Counted from the first letter of the stretch, positions 9,149 to 17,509 are shown. The stretch: 64,000 bases of DNA from Streptomyces sp. R44 (GCF_041053105.1 NZ_CP163444.1:7720501-7784500), one strand, 5' to 3'. A program made the numbers and translations. Notes: generated from the letters alone by a model not told the origin.

Positions 9149-9855
9149 GACTGCTCCCCGGCCACGGCACGGCTCTGCTCGTGTCGGTTCGGCTCCGCAT
9201 CGACCGACTCGTTGTGCCTGTGCAGGACGCGGTAGGCGAAGTAGTAGGTGAACATCTGGAGACCCCAGGTGCTCAGCGCGCCGATGTAGAAGAGGGTGTG
9301 CGCCGCGTCGTCACCTGGAATGTGGACGAAGTCGTATGTCCAGGCGATCGCGCATCCGGCGGCGGTCGCCAGAATCACGCCGGCGGCCATTCCCTTCGCG
9401 TCGATCGACCAGAGCCGCCTCGCGAAGTAGATCAGGAACAACGTGGTCAGAACATTGACCACGATGAGGAAGATGGCGACCCCCACGCCGAGCCGCCCGC
9501 TGAAGAACAGCAGGAAGAGTCCGACCGCGGCGGCGAACACGAACGCCCCGACATCCGTCCGCACGGACGGCTTGTACCGGTGTGTCACCTGCATCAGGCC
9601 CATGACGAGGATCAGCGTGATGCCGACCGACCGGGAGAACTGGTCGAAGAAGAACGCGACGGTGTACATGGGACTCTTCTCGTCGGCGCCCACGAGCGCA
9701 TAGACGAGGAAGTTCGACCCGGAGGTGGCGACGATGATCCATTCGAGGCCGAGAAGATAGTTCTTGAAATTCCGAATGAATTTCCATCCGAAGGTGAATC
9801 CGACGACGATCATCCAGACGTCGGCGAGCAGAAAAAGCAGGTCTCTGAATGCCAT
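9139..9855 (-). CDS. Conserved multi-pass membrane protein of unknown function
   Basis: 238 residues with about seven hydrophobic helices (near 5-25, 33-54, 77-92, 100-118, 122-143, 152-173 and 185-206). I do not recognise the family. A paralogue lies at 23881-24585, and both share GLEWII..SG.NFL, FSRSIG/VG.TLIL, VTHRYKP and a loop IPGDDA.HT.FYI rich in Asp and His. The start ATG 9855 has GAGG upstream. It lies 25 nt after PhyH in the same operon and is coupled to the ligase-hydratase fusion. Retention next to the enzymes in both cassettes suggests a linked role such as substrate entry or membrane anchoring; that is inference. Confidence 0.75.
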   Translation of the reverse strand: MAFRDLLFLLADVWMIVVGFTFGWKFIRNFKNYLLGLEWIIVATSGSNFLVYALVGADEKSPMYTVAFFFDQFSRSVGITLILVMGLMQVTHRYKPSVRTDVGAFVFAAAVGLFLLFFSGRLGVGVAIFLIVVNVLTTLFLIYFARRLWSIDAKGMAAGVILATAAGCAIAWTYDFVHIPGDDAAHTLFYIGALSTWGLQMFTYYFAYRVLHRHNESVDAEPNRHEQSRAVAGEQSWS

Positions 9856-9880
9856 TTTTTCCTCGGTTCCTTGATCCTCG

Positions 9881-10780
9881 TCAGAGCGTGGTGGGCAGGC
9901 CGGCGTCGATCGAGGTGTAGTCGTCCCGCTTGAGCAGGTCCGAGGGGTCGGACATCTGGCCGGCGACTTCGGCCCAGCCGAGGTAGTGCTCCGACGACCA
10001 GTCGAGGGCTCGCTGGATCTCTTCCGGGAGCTTTCGGATCTGTTCCAGGCTGTACGTGAGGAAGTGGTTCTCCTCGGTGCGCAGGAAGGCGAGGTCCCAG
10101 CCCATCGAAAGACCGAATCGGTGACCGTCCGTGGTGGTGTTCTCGCCGCCGCCGTGATAGGTCGATCCGATCCAGATGAGCGCGGAGCCCGCCTTCATCT
10201 CGGTGGGGATCGTCTCCTCGTACCGAGGCGCCCGGTGGTCGTCCCAGAGGTGGGAACCGGGAATCACCAGCGTCCCGCCGTTCTCCGCGGTGAAGTCGCT
10301 GACCGCGACCATGATCTGGACCCGAGCTTCGCGCTGGTAGTCCGGATGCCGCCACAGCCAGACGGAATCGTCGCGGTGGAGCGGCTGCGCGCCCTGGCCG
10401 GGGCCGATCTTGATGGCCATGGTGGCACCGATGTGCATACCCGCCGGGGCCGGCACCGCCTCCTCTCCGAAGAAGACGTTCAGCGGCTTGTTGAGGATGA
10501 GCTCGGCGACCCGGTGGTACAGCGGGTTCAGCGCCACGGTGACCATGTGCTCGGTCTTCGCGAACAGGCCGCCCGCCCGGCGGGTGCGGTTGCCGGCGAA
10601 CACCTCGTCGTGCCCCGTGTCCACCGCGTCGAGCACGGGATCCAGGTCGTTCTTGAGACCCGTGATCGTCGCGTCGTCGAAGAGCCCTTCGACGATCACC
10701 CCGCCGTCTCGCAGGATGATCTCGACCGCCTCTTCGGGGGTCGTGTCGGCAGTGATCCGACAGAGTCCTGAGGTCGACAT
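9881..10780 (-). CDS. Phytanoyl-CoA dioxygenase (PhyH) family, Fe(II)/2-oxoglutarate oxygenase
   Basis: 299 residues. The iron triad is visible as H135-x-D137 (PLHRDDS) and H209 (STYHGGGEN), with R221 downstream as the probable 2-oxoglutarate anchor, plus the family segment ENGGTLVIPGSHLW. Such enzymes hydroxylate acyl-CoAs, amines or other small molecules. The start ATG 10780 follows GGAAGG. It is the first gene of the long minus-strand operon and faces the TetR gene across 204 bp that hold two copies of the putative TetR operator. Cassette B lacks this gene. The substrate is unknown. Confidence 0.85.
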   Translation of the reverse strand: MSTSGLCRITADTTPEEAVEIILRDGGVIVEGLFDDATITGLKNDLDPVLDAVDTGHDEVFAGNRTRRAGGLFAKTEHMVTVALNPLYHRVAELILNKPLNVFFGEEAVPAPAGMHIGATMAIKIGPGQGAQPLHRDDSVWLWRHPDYQREARVQIMVAVSDFTAENGGTLVIPGSHLWDDHRAPRYEETIPTEMKAGSALIWIGSTYHGGGENTTTDGHRFGLSMGWDLAFLRTEENHFLTYSLEQIRKLPEEIQRALDWSSEHYLGWAEVAGQMSDPSDLLKRDDYTSIDAGLPTTL

Positions 10781-10862
10781 GGCAATTCCTTCCAGTCAGG
10801 ACCGGCGACCACATCACGCCTCCGCAATGCGGTGAGGTCATGCTGCTGCATCATGGTCGCTC

Positions 10863-10884
10863 GATCAAGTCAAATGACTAAGTT
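10863..10884. promoter_or_regulatory. Putative TetR operator 1 (two 9-bp half units at 13-bp spacing)
   Basis: GATCAAGTC (10863-10871) and GACTAAGTT (10876-10884) are spaced 13 bp start to start. Inside lies a perfect inverted repeat AGTCA-AA-TGACT (10868-10879). The same unit recurs at 10947, 14592 and 15727. It sits in the divergent PhyH/TetR gap, so it could control the main operon. Confidence 0.6.
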
Positions 10885-10946
10885 CTTGTGTGGGGGAGTC
10901 GCTGCGTGCGCCGATCGGGGCAGAGTCGCCTGTTAGCCTGGTTGTC

Positions 10947-10968
10947 GACTTGATCAAACGTCCAACTT
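10947..10968. promoter_or_regulatory. Putative TetR operator 2, next to the regulator gene
   Basis: GACTTGATC (10947-10955) and GTCCAACTT (10960-10968) have the same 13-bp spacing as the other sites. It ends 17 nt before the TetR start, which suggests autoregulation. The second unit is a weak match. Confidence 0.45.
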
Positions 10969-10984
10969 CGACAGGGGGCATCAG

Positions 10985-11578
10985 GTGGCACGGGTACCGA
11001 CGGCCGAGCGACGCAACGATCTGGTGAACGCCGCCATCCACGTGATCGCGACCCACGGCGTCGACGGTGCGACGACTCGCCGGATCGCCGAGCAGGCGAA
11101 GGCCCCGCTGGCGACGCTGCACTACTGCTTCCAGACGAAGGAGCTGCTGTTCGCAGCCGTCTTCGAGAGGTTGGCGGAGCGGTACCGTGAGGTTCTGATC
11201 GAGAGCGATGTGCACGGCGACGTCGCCGCGACTGCGCGTGCGATCCTCCGCGGCCTGACGAACTGGTATCTCGAGTCCTCTTCGGAATTCGCGTCCGCGA
11301 CCGTGGAGCTGATCAGCTGGGCGCAACGCCAGGAGTCGCACCCGGCCGTGACCGTGTACAACGAGGCGTTCAACGTCGTGCGGTCGATCCTCGCGAGAGC
11401 GGCCTCCGGCCAGGACATCACGCCCGAGACGATCGATCAGATCGGTTATGTCATCGGTGCGCTTTCCGACGGCTTCGTCGTGAACTGGCTGACGTATGCC
11501 GATCGTTCCCGGGCCGCCGAGCAGGCAGAGATCATCGTCGACGTGCTCGATGCGTGGCTGACTGCGAAGCTCGCCTGA
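10985..11578 (+). CDS. TetR-family transcriptional regulator
   Basis: 197 residues. An N-terminal helix-turn-helix spans about residues 24-55 (GVDGATTRRIAEQAKAPLATLHYCFQTKELLF), typical of TetR; the C-terminal helical part would bind the ligand. It starts at GTG 10985 after AGGGGG. It is divergent from the PhyH-led operon. The tandem GACTnnnTC sites in its own promoter region and before the synthetase/hydrolase pair and the monooxygenase suggest it controls all of cassette A, probably as a repressor released by a pathway intermediate (possibly an acyl-CoA; inference). Confidence 0.9.
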   Translation: MARVPTAERRNDLVNAAIHVIATHGVDGATTRRIAEQAKAPLATLHYCFQTKELLFAAVFERLAERYREVLIESDVHGDVAATARAILRGLTNWYLESSSEFASATVELISWAQRQESHPAVTVYNEAFNVVRSILARAASGQDITPETIDQIGYVIGALSDGFVVNWLTYADRSRAAEQAEIIVDVLDAWLTAKLA

Positions 11579-11648
11579 TCGCAAGAAGCCCTGTGCACGC
11601 CTCGCCGCCGAGTTCGCCCGGACCGGCCGGTGGACGGCGACCGGCGAA

Positions 11649-11696
11649 CCCGGGTGTGTGTCCGCCTGCCGGCGAGCCCGCAGGCGGACACCCGGG
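11649..11696. terminator. Bidirectional terminator hairpin
   Basis: An 11-bp perfect stem (11659-11669 with 11680-11690, loop of 10) is extended by outer CCCGGG arms (11649-11654 and 11691-11696). It lies between the convergent TetR and amidotransferase genes. Confidence 0.65.
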
Positions 11697-11704
11697 TCGC
11701 CTCG

Positions 11705-12478
11705 TCACAGGCGCTTGACGGCCTCCTCGACGATCCACGTCATCGTCGGATCGTCGCTCTCCATCCACTCCGGATGCCACTGGACTCCCAGAACGGGTGC
11801 GCCCGGGAACTCCACCGCCTCGACCACACCGTCGGCCGTCCGTCCCGTCACGACGAGCCCCGTGCCGCAGTGGTCGACAGCCTGGTGGTGCCAGGAGTTG
11901 GTGACCGCCCGAGCCCCGAACAGTCCCGCCACGATCGAGCCGGGCTCGAACGTCACGACGTGATCGTCCGTGCCGTCGGTGGGTGCGGCCTCCGGGGACA
12001 GATGCCGCACCGCACCGGGCGGAAGGTCGGCGATGAGCGTGCCACCGAGCGCGGCGTTGAGGACCTGCATGCCCCGGCACACGGCGAGCACCGGTATCCC
12101 CCGGTCGAGCGCGGCACGTACGAGCGCGAGCTCGTACCTGTCCCGCTCGACGTCGTGGACCATCGGATTCGACCGCGGGTCGACGTCGCGGACCACCGAC
12201 GTGTCCCCTCCCCAGCACGCCGGGTGCAGGTCCTGCCCACCGGTGATGACCACGCCGGCCAGCCAGTGGCAGACCGCCTCCGCATCCGTCTCGTACGAGA
12301 GGTTCACGGGGAGACCGCCGGCCTGTGCGATCCGGATCGCGTAGTCGGACATGTAGCTGTCGGTGCAGCGATCGCCGTACCGGCGGTCCCCACCCCTGAT
12401 CAGTTCCAGCCGGATCCGTCGGCCGGTGATGCCGATCAGCGGCCGCATCGCCGTCGGCGTGTCGCCCGTCGCGCTCAC
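11705..12478 (-). CDS. Gamma-glutamyl hydrolase, class I glutamine amidotransferase-like (PuuD family)
   Basis: 257 residues from GTG 12478, which overlaps the synthetase stop as GTGA; the cassette B copy has the same overlap, which supports this start. The nucleophile elbow is VLAVCRGMQVLNAALGG with C134, and the His-Glu pair is in GVQWHPEWM. PuuD-type enzymes hydrolyse gamma-glutamyl-GABA or related amides, releasing glutamate. Coupled translation with the GS-like gene fits a matched pair that adds and later removes the glutamyl group. Some members of the family act on other gamma-glutamyl amides, so the exact substrate is open. Confidence 0.87.
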   Translation of the reverse strand: MSATGDTPTAMRPLIGITGRRIRLELIRGGDRRYGDRCTDSYMSDYAIRIAQAGGLPVNLSYETDAEAVCHWLAGVVITGGQDLHPACWGGDTSVVRDVDPRSNPMVHDVERDRYELALVRAALDRGIPVLAVCRGMQVLNAALGGTLIADLPPGAVRHLSPEAAPTDGTDDHVVTFEPGSIVAGLFGARAVTNSWHHQAVDHCGTGLVVTGRTADGVVEAVEFPGAPVLGVQWHPEWMESDDPTMTWIVEEAVKRL

Positions 12479-13845
12479 GGCAGCTCGAAGTATCGGGCGG
12501 ACTCCCACTCGGAGAGTTCGGCGAACGGATCCCCGCCCGCGGTGTGGAACTGCATCCACTCCCACCGGCGCGACCCGACCCAGTAGTCGACGAACTCGGC
12601 ACCGAGGAGATCACGAAGGATCGGGTCCGCCTCGAGCGCGGCGGCGGCCTTGGTGATGGTGTCCGGCAGCCGGGTGATCTCGCCGGGCGGCATGCACCAC
12701 GCCATCTCGGCGACCGGCTCCGGCGGTTCGATCTTGCGTTCCACGCCCGCGATCACACCGGCCAGCACGCCGGCCAGCGCGAGGTACAGGTTCGCGTCGG
12801 CGCCGGGAACCCGGTACTCCAGGCGGGAGTACGACGGGTGCCCGCACACTGCCCGGACCGCGGTGGTCTTGTTGCTGATGCCCCAGGTGGCGGTGACCGG
12901 CGGGCCGCTGAGGTCCACCAGGCGCCGGTACGAGGTGATCTGCGGGAGCACGATCGAGGTGTTGCCCTCGATCGTCGCGAGCAGACCGCCGACGGCATGG
13001 CGCATCACCTCCGACGGCCCCTCCTCCGCGTAGAACGCGTTGACGCCGTCGCGCTGGAGGGACAGATTGATGTGCGAGGCCTGCCCGTAGCCCGCGGTGG
13101 GCTTGGCCATGAAGGTGACCGTGTGGCCGAGGTCGAACGCGACCTCGCGCATGATCTGGCGGGTTCGCGCCCAGGCGTCACAGACCGCGATCGGATCACC
13201 GGGCGCCAGGTTGATCTCGATCTGGCCGGCGGCGTCCTCGTCGTTCCAGGCCTCCCACTCGATGCCGACCGCGTCGAGCCGGTCGGCGACGGCGTTCATG
13301 TAACCGGTCCAGTCCTTGGACTTCGCCAGGTGATAGGCCGTACCCGCGCTCCCGCCGAGCGGAGTCAGGTCGCGGTATCCGCGTGCGCGCGCCTCGTGGA
13401 TGGACTCCTCGAAGACGGTTGCCTCGATCTCGACGGCAACGGTCGCGGCGAAGCCGAGCGAGGCGAGCCGGTCGACCATCCTGCGCGTGAGGTTGCGCGG
13501 ACAGAGGGGGACCGGCGTGCCGTCCTTCAGCCAGTAGTCGCCGATCACGGCGTCGAGACCCGGCTCCCACTCGACCCGGGTCGAGAGGTCGGGGCGGAAG
13601 TAGACGTCGTCCAGATGCCCGCGCCAAGCGGGATACGCGAAGCCGAAGGCCGGGGCGTTGCCGAGGTCGAGCCCGAACAGGAGGTCGGCGAAGGCGAACC
13701 CCGAGTCCACGCCGGAGGCGAACTTCTTCGGTGCCAGCGTCTTGCCGAGGAACGAGCCCTCGTGGTTCGTCGCTTCGATCCGGACAGCCCGAACGCTGGT
13801 GTCCCGGACGTCAACTCCGGTGACGGGCTTGATGAGTTCAGACAT
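12475..13845 (-). CDS. Glutamine synthetase-like enzyme, probable gamma-glutamylamine synthetase
   Basis: 456 residues with the GS catalytic fold: TVAVEIEATVFEES and AAGQIEINLAPGDP (metal and glutamate site), TFMAKPTAGYGQASHINLSL (ATP/metal site), TATWGISNKTTAVRA and SRLEYRVPGADANLYLALA. It lacks the canonical NRS signature of housekeeping GlnA. In Streptomyces, GS-like proteins such as GlnA3 and GlnA4 are known to gamma-glutamylate polyamines or ethanolamine. Here the gene is flanked by overlapping genes for a small protein (8-nt overlap) and a PuuD-like hydrolase (4-nt), so an amine-glutamylating role is the best reading. The acceptor amine is unknown. Confidence 0.87.
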   Translation of the reverse strand: MSELIKPVTGVDVRDTSVRAVRIEATNHEGSFLGKTLAPKKFASGVDSGFAFADLLFGLDLGNAPAFGFAYPAWRGHLDDVYFRPDLSTRVEWEPGLDAVIGDYWLKDGTPVPLCPRNLTRRMVDRLASLGFAATVAVEIEATVFEESIHEARARGYRDLTPLGGSAGTAYHLAKSKDWTGYMNAVADRLDAVGIEWEAWNDEDAAGQIEINLAPGDPIAVCDAWARTRQIMREVAFDLGHTVTFMAKPTAGYGQASHINLSLQRDGVNAFYAEEGPSEVMRHAVGGLLATIEGNTSIVLPQITSYRRLVDLSGPPVTATWGISNKTTAVRAVCGHPSYSRLEYRVPGADANLYLALAGVLAGVIAGVERKIEPPEPVAEMAWCMPPGEITRLPDTITKAAAALEADPILRDLLGAEFVDYWVGSRRWEWMQFHTAGGDPFAELSEWESARYFELP

Positions 13846-14503
13846 CGTAACGGACCTTCCAGGATGCGCCGATCATGACCGACAGCTGAGAGAGAGTGCC
13901 CTGAATCCCGAGCACACCCGAGGACAGGACGGCGAGCAGGTCGTCGGATCCGGAGAACACGCCGGCCAGCGTCTCCGGTGCGCCGGCGATCAGGTAGTGC
14001 GTCTCGCCGTCGCCCAGGACGACCTGCTCAAGACCCTCCGGGCCTTCGGTCACCGCGATGAGCACGTCCGGAAACCCCGGTACGGAGCGCCCGGCATTCC
14101 AGAAGTGCTCGGCGGCCGTCCGCCAGTCCGGCACCGGCGGCGACAGAGCGAGCAGCGCGCCCGCGGCCAGGTCCGCGTCGCCCGAGGGATCGGAGGTGGG
14201 TGCGAACCGGGCGTTCAGGTCGACGGTGAGGGTGGCATCGGGTTCGACGAGGACTCCGCTCGACACGTCGACGGTGCCGCTGCCGAAGGTGATCGTCGCC
14301 GCCTGCGGGGTGTCGTGGGACCGGATCGCCACCGTGGCGGCCGACTCCTGCGGGGCCGGAAGCACATGGCCCGCGCGGGCGGCATCCCGCAGCGTGCGGC
14401 CGATCAACCGGACGAGCGGAGTCGCATCGTCCTCGATCCTGATGTCGACCTCTGTGGCCGTCGCTGCGCGGGACACCGCAGGGGCCGTCGTGGTTTCGGT
14501 CAT
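13838..14503 (-). CDS. Small GS-coupled protein, possible SCP2-like fold
   Basis: 221 residues from ATG 14503, chosen because it has an RBS (AAAGGA, GGAGG) and because the cassette B relative (30383-31042) begins with the same MTET. Shared blocks are GRTLRDAARAGH, AIRSHDTPQAAT, AEHFWNAGR..GFPDVL and the C-terminal GTLSQLSVM.ASWKVR.DV. The alternation of short beta-like strands and the C-terminal block (allowance then G.L...G.L) recalls sterol-carrier SCP2 domains, perhaps twice; I hold this loosely. It overlaps the GS-like gene by 8 nt in both cassettes, so it probably works with that enzyme or its product. No catalytic residues are evident. Confidence 0.75.
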   Translation of the reverse strand: MTETTTAPAVSRAATATEVDIRIEDDATPLVRLIGRTLRDAARAGHVLPAPQESAATVAIRSHDTPQAATITFGSGTVDVSSGVLVEPDATLTVDLNARFAPTSDPSGDADLAAGALLALSPPVPDWRTAAEHFWNAGRSVPGFPDVLIAVTEGPEGLEQVVLGDGETHYLIAGAPETLAGVFSGSDDLLAVLSSGVLGIQGTLSQLSVMIGASWKVRYDV

Positions 14504-14587
14504 CCTCCAGTCCTTTCGACTTCGGGAGATCACACGCGCCGCGAATCGGTCGCCGCGGATCTCGGATGGACCGTGATCATCTTGGCC

Positions 14588-14626
14588 AAATGACTCGATC
14601 AAATGACTAGATCAGGTGACTAGGAT
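14588..14626. promoter_or_regulatory. Triple tandem 13-bp operator array
   Basis: Three head-to-tail 13-bp units occupy 14588-14600, 14601-14613 and 14614-14626, each containing TGACT followed by a GATC/GGAT tail. They match the TetR sites at 10863 and 15723. The array sits between the divergent small-protein/GS operon and the alpha/beta hydrolase gene. Confidence 0.65.
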
Positions 14627-14674
14627 GGTGGGGTACGGCTCGCGACCTGTCAATGACTTCGGAGAGGCCCGACA

Positions 14675-15646
14675 GTGAATGAAGTGAAGCCCGCGTACTG
14701 GGACCAGCTGGATGCCGATGCGCAGCATGCGGCGCGGTTCATCGCCGAAACCCTCACCAGACCGGTACGGGAACTGGGTGTGAAGGCCGCACGGAAGATC
14801 CTGGCGACCTCGCCGCCGGAGCGGCCCCTCACCCCTCTTGACCTGGTCGAACAGCTGACCCTGCCTGCCCGCTCCGGTGAGCTCCGCGCGCGCCTCTATC
14901 ACCCGGACGGCACGCCGCTGTCCGCCGGTCCGCGCCCGGTGCTGCTCTATCTGCACGGTGGCGGCTTCGTCCTCGGCACCCTCGACGGAGTCGACGAGGT
15001 CTGCCGCGCGATCGCCGCCCGATCCGGGTGGGCGGTGCTCTCCCTGGAGTACCGACTCGCACCGGAGAATCCCTATCCGGCAGCCCTGGACGACTGTCTC
15101 GACATCTTTGCCTGGTTGCGCCGATCGGCTTCCGCGTACGGCCTCGATCCGCAGGTGATCGCCGTCGCAGGCGACTCCGCAGGCGGAAGTCTCGCCGCCG
15201 CGCTGTGCCTCAAGCTCCGGGACGCCGGGCTGCCCGGGCCTGTGTCCCAGGTGCTCGTCTACCCCGCTGTCGACGACGCGTTCGCCACCCCGTCCTGGAC
15301 GGAGTTCGCCGACGCACCCCTCTTGACCAGCGCGGATGCCCGCTGGTTCTGGGAGCAGTACCTCGGACCCGACCACGAGGGAACGGTCGATCACTACGCG
15401 GCCCCCATGCACGCCGCATCGCTGCGGGATCTCCCGCCGGCACTGGTTCTCACCGCCGAGGTCGACCCGCTTCGCGACGACGCCGAGGCGTACGCCGAGA
15501 GGCTGCGGCGTGACGGTGTGGAGGTCACCGCGACCCGCTGTGCCGGCGTGTTCCACGGCTTCTTCACCGAAGTGGGCGTGTTCGCCAGGACGGACGAAGC
15601 GATCTCGCAGGTGGCGCGGCACCTCCGAGACGTTGCCGGCAGCTGA
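14675..15646 (+). CDS. Alpha/beta hydrolase, hormone-sensitive lipase (HSL) family esterase
   Basis: 323 residues. The oxyanion motif HGGGF (from H94), nucleophile GDSAGG (S168), acid in EVDPLRDD and histidine in VFHGF are all present, so the catalytic triad is complete. Class HSL enzymes hydrolyse esters of short to medium acids. The start is GTG 14675 with GGAGAGG about 8 nt upstream. About 200 bp downstream is a Baeyer-Villiger-type monooxygenase gene; such oxygenases make esters, which this enzyme could cleave. Lactone or amide cleavage is also possible. Confidence 0.87.
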   Translation: MNEVKPAYWDQLDADAQHAARFIAETLTRPVRELGVKAARKILATSPPERPLTPLDLVEQLTLPARSGELRARLYHPDGTPLSAGPRPVLLYLHGGGFVLGTLDGVDEVCRAIAARSGWAVLSLEYRLAPENPYPAALDDCLDIFAWLRRSASAYGLDPQVIAVAGDSAGGSLAAALCLKLRDAGLPGPVSQVLVYPAVDDAFATPSWTEFADAPLLTSADARWFWEQYLGPDHEGTVDHYAAPMHAASLRDLPPALVLTAEVDPLRDDAEAYAERLRRDGVEVTATRCAGVFHGFFTEVGVFARTDEAISQVARHLRDVAGS

Positions 15647-15722
15647 GCGCGCACACGTAAGCCGACTCGACGTGCGTTCGGCTATTGACGGCACTCGGGC
15701 CCGTGGCTAGATTCCGTTGGTC

Positions 15723-15748
15723 ATACGACTAAGTCGGATGACTAAGAC
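15723..15748. promoter_or_regulatory. Putative TetR operator before the monooxygenase operon
   Basis: Two 13-bp units (15723-15735 and 15736-15748) contain GACTAAGTC and GACTAAGAC. These are the best matches to the GACT-n-AGTC dyad and lie about 100 bp before the monooxygenase start. Confidence 0.6.
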
Positions 15749-15844
15749 GTGCGCGCCGATGGGCGGAGGGGCGAACGGCCCCCGCCGAGGCGAAGCCCTG
15801 ACGGCCAGATGTCACCCACCTTTCGACTACCCGAAGGCACACGC

Positions 15845-17509
15845 ATGACTGAGACCGCTCCACCCACCGCCCCCGTCGTCGACCTCCTCTGTGTCGGCGC
15901 GGGATTCTCAGGCCTTTACGCGGCGTACAAGGCCGCCGAGAAGGGCTGGACCTTCGCAGGGTTCGAAGTCGCGCCCGGCGTCGGCGGCACCTGGTTCTGG
16001 AACACGTACCCCGGCGCCCGGTGCGACGTCGAGAGCATCTACTACTCCTACTCGTTCAGCCAGGAGCTCCTGCAGGAGTGGACGTGGAGCGAGCGCTTCG
16101 CTCCGCAGGCCGAGATCCTCAAGTACATCAACCACGTCGCGGACCGCTTCGACCTGCGCCGGCACTTCAGCTTCAACACCCGGGTGACTTCCGCGACCTG
16201 GCTCCCGGACGAGCGGCTCTGGGAAGTGACGCTCGACTCCGGCGAGACCCGGCGGGGTCGCCATCTGCTCGCCGGCTCGGGCGGTCTTTCGGCGCCCAAG
16301 GACTTCGACGTGCCGGGCCTGGAGAACTTCACCGGGATCACGGTCTCGACGAGCCGGTGGAACATTCCGCTGAGCGATCTGGCGGGCAAGCGCGTCGCCG
16401 TGATCGGTACCGGGTCGTCCGCGGTGCAGTGCATTCCGCTCATCGCCGAGGTCGCCGAGCACCTCACCGTGTTCCAGCGCACGCCCAACTACGTGTTTCC
16501 CGCACGGAACGCCCCGCTGTCGGCGGACTACGTCGACGAGATCAAGGGCAGCTACGCGGCGATCCGCGAGGAGTGCCGCCACTCGCTCGGTGGCATCCCG
16601 GACCGCATCCCGGACGCCGCCGCTTTCGACGTCTCCGATGAGGAGCGGCGTGAGCGCTATGAGCGGGCCTACGTACGGAGCGGATTCAACGGTGTCGGCG
16701 GCGAGTTCTCCGACCTGCTGACCGATGCGAGGGCCAACGAGACCGCGGCGGAGTTCGTGCGGGGGAAGATCCGCCAGATCGTCCATGACTCCAAGACCGC
16801 CGCGGTCCTCGAGCCCCGCTTCCACGCGCTCGGCGCGAAGCGCAGCTGCTTCGGCACCGACTACTACGAGACCTTCAACCGTCCGAACGTCTCGGTGGTC
16901 TCCCTGCGCGACGAGCCGATCGACACCATGACGAGCGACAGCATCGTCACCAGGGGCGGCTCCTACGAGGTCGACGCCATCGTGCTGGCGATCGGATTCG
17001 ACGCCTTCACCGGGCCGCTGTTCGCGCTCAACGTCTCCACCCCGGAGTCCGGCAGGCTGCAGGACGCGTGGAGCGACGGCGTCCGGACGTACTTGGGCAT
17101 CATGACCGCCGGCTTTCCTAACTTCTTCATGATCGCCGGACCGCAGAGTCCGGCGCTCGCGAGCAATGTCGTGGTCACGATCGAGCAGGCCGTCGACTGG
17201 ATCACCGATCTCATCGGGCACGCGAAGGCCGGCGGCGCCGAGGTCGTCGAGCCGACGCTAGAGGCTCAGGACGACTGGGTGAAGATCACCGAGGACACGG
17301 TCAACCAGACCCTCTACGCGACCACCGACTCCTGGTACCGCGGTTCGAACGTGTCCGGCAAGCCGACGACCTTCCTCGGCTACGTGGGTGGTGTCGGCAA
17401 GTACCGCCGGATGTGTACCGAACTCGCCAAGCGGGGCTACCCGGGCATCGAGTTCGACGGCGAGACCGTCGCTCGCCGCCTCGGCCGCATCCACAAGGAG
17501 ATCGCATGA
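15845..17509 (+). CDS. Baeyer-Villiger-type flavin monooxygenase with an altered fingerprint
   Basis: 554 residues from ATG 15845. The FAD Rossmann motif is GAGFSGLYAAYKA, followed by GGTWFWNTYPGARCD, which matches the conserved first BVMO region, and an NADPH motif VIGTGSSAVQCIP. The usual fingerprint FxGxxxHxxxW(P/D) reads FTGITVSTSRWN at 162-173: phenylalanine, glycine and tryptophan are kept but histidine is serine (S168) and the last position is asparagine. In characterised type I enzymes this histidine matters for activity. The gene overlaps the hotdog gene by ATGA. It may be a BVMO with unusual chemistry or a related N- or ring-hydroxylating enzyme. Confidence 0.85.
   Translation: MTETAPPTAPVVDLLCVGAGFSGLYAAYKAAEKGWTFAGFEVAPGVGGTWFWNTYPGARCDVESIYYSYSFSQELLQEWTWSERFAPQAEILKYINHVADRFDLRRHFSFNTRVTSATWLPDERLWEVTLDSGETRRGRHLLAGSGGLSAPKDFDVPGLENFTGITVSTSRWNIPLSDLAGKRVAVIGTGSSAVQCIPLIAEVAEHLTVFQRTPNYVFPARNAPLSADYVDEIKGSYAAIREECRHSLGGIPDRIPDAAAFDVSDEERRERYERAYVRSGFNGVGGEFSDLLTDARANETAAEFVRGKIRQIVHDSKTAAVLEPRFHALGAKRSCFGTDYYETFNRPNVSVVSLRDEPIDTMTSDSIVTRGGSYEVDAIVLAIGFDAFTGPLFALNVSTPESGRLQDAWSDGVRTYLGIMTAGFPNFFMIAGPQSPALASNVVVTIEQAVDWITDLIGHAKAGGAEVVEPTLEAQDDWVKITEDTVNQTLYATTDSWYRGSNVSGKPTTFLGYVGGVGKYRRMCTELAKRGYPGIEFDGETVARRLGRIHKEIA

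Noticed and set aside
12475..13845. Housekeeping glutamine synthetase for ammonia assimilation
   Set aside because: The sequence lacks the usual GlnA signatures and the gene is coupled to a PuuD-like hydrolase in both cassettes, so a gamma-glutamylamine synthetase is more likely.
17341..17360. Possible tRNA T-loop (GGTTCGAAC)
   Set aside because: It lies inside the monooxygenase coding sequence, and no cloverleaf can be drawn around it.
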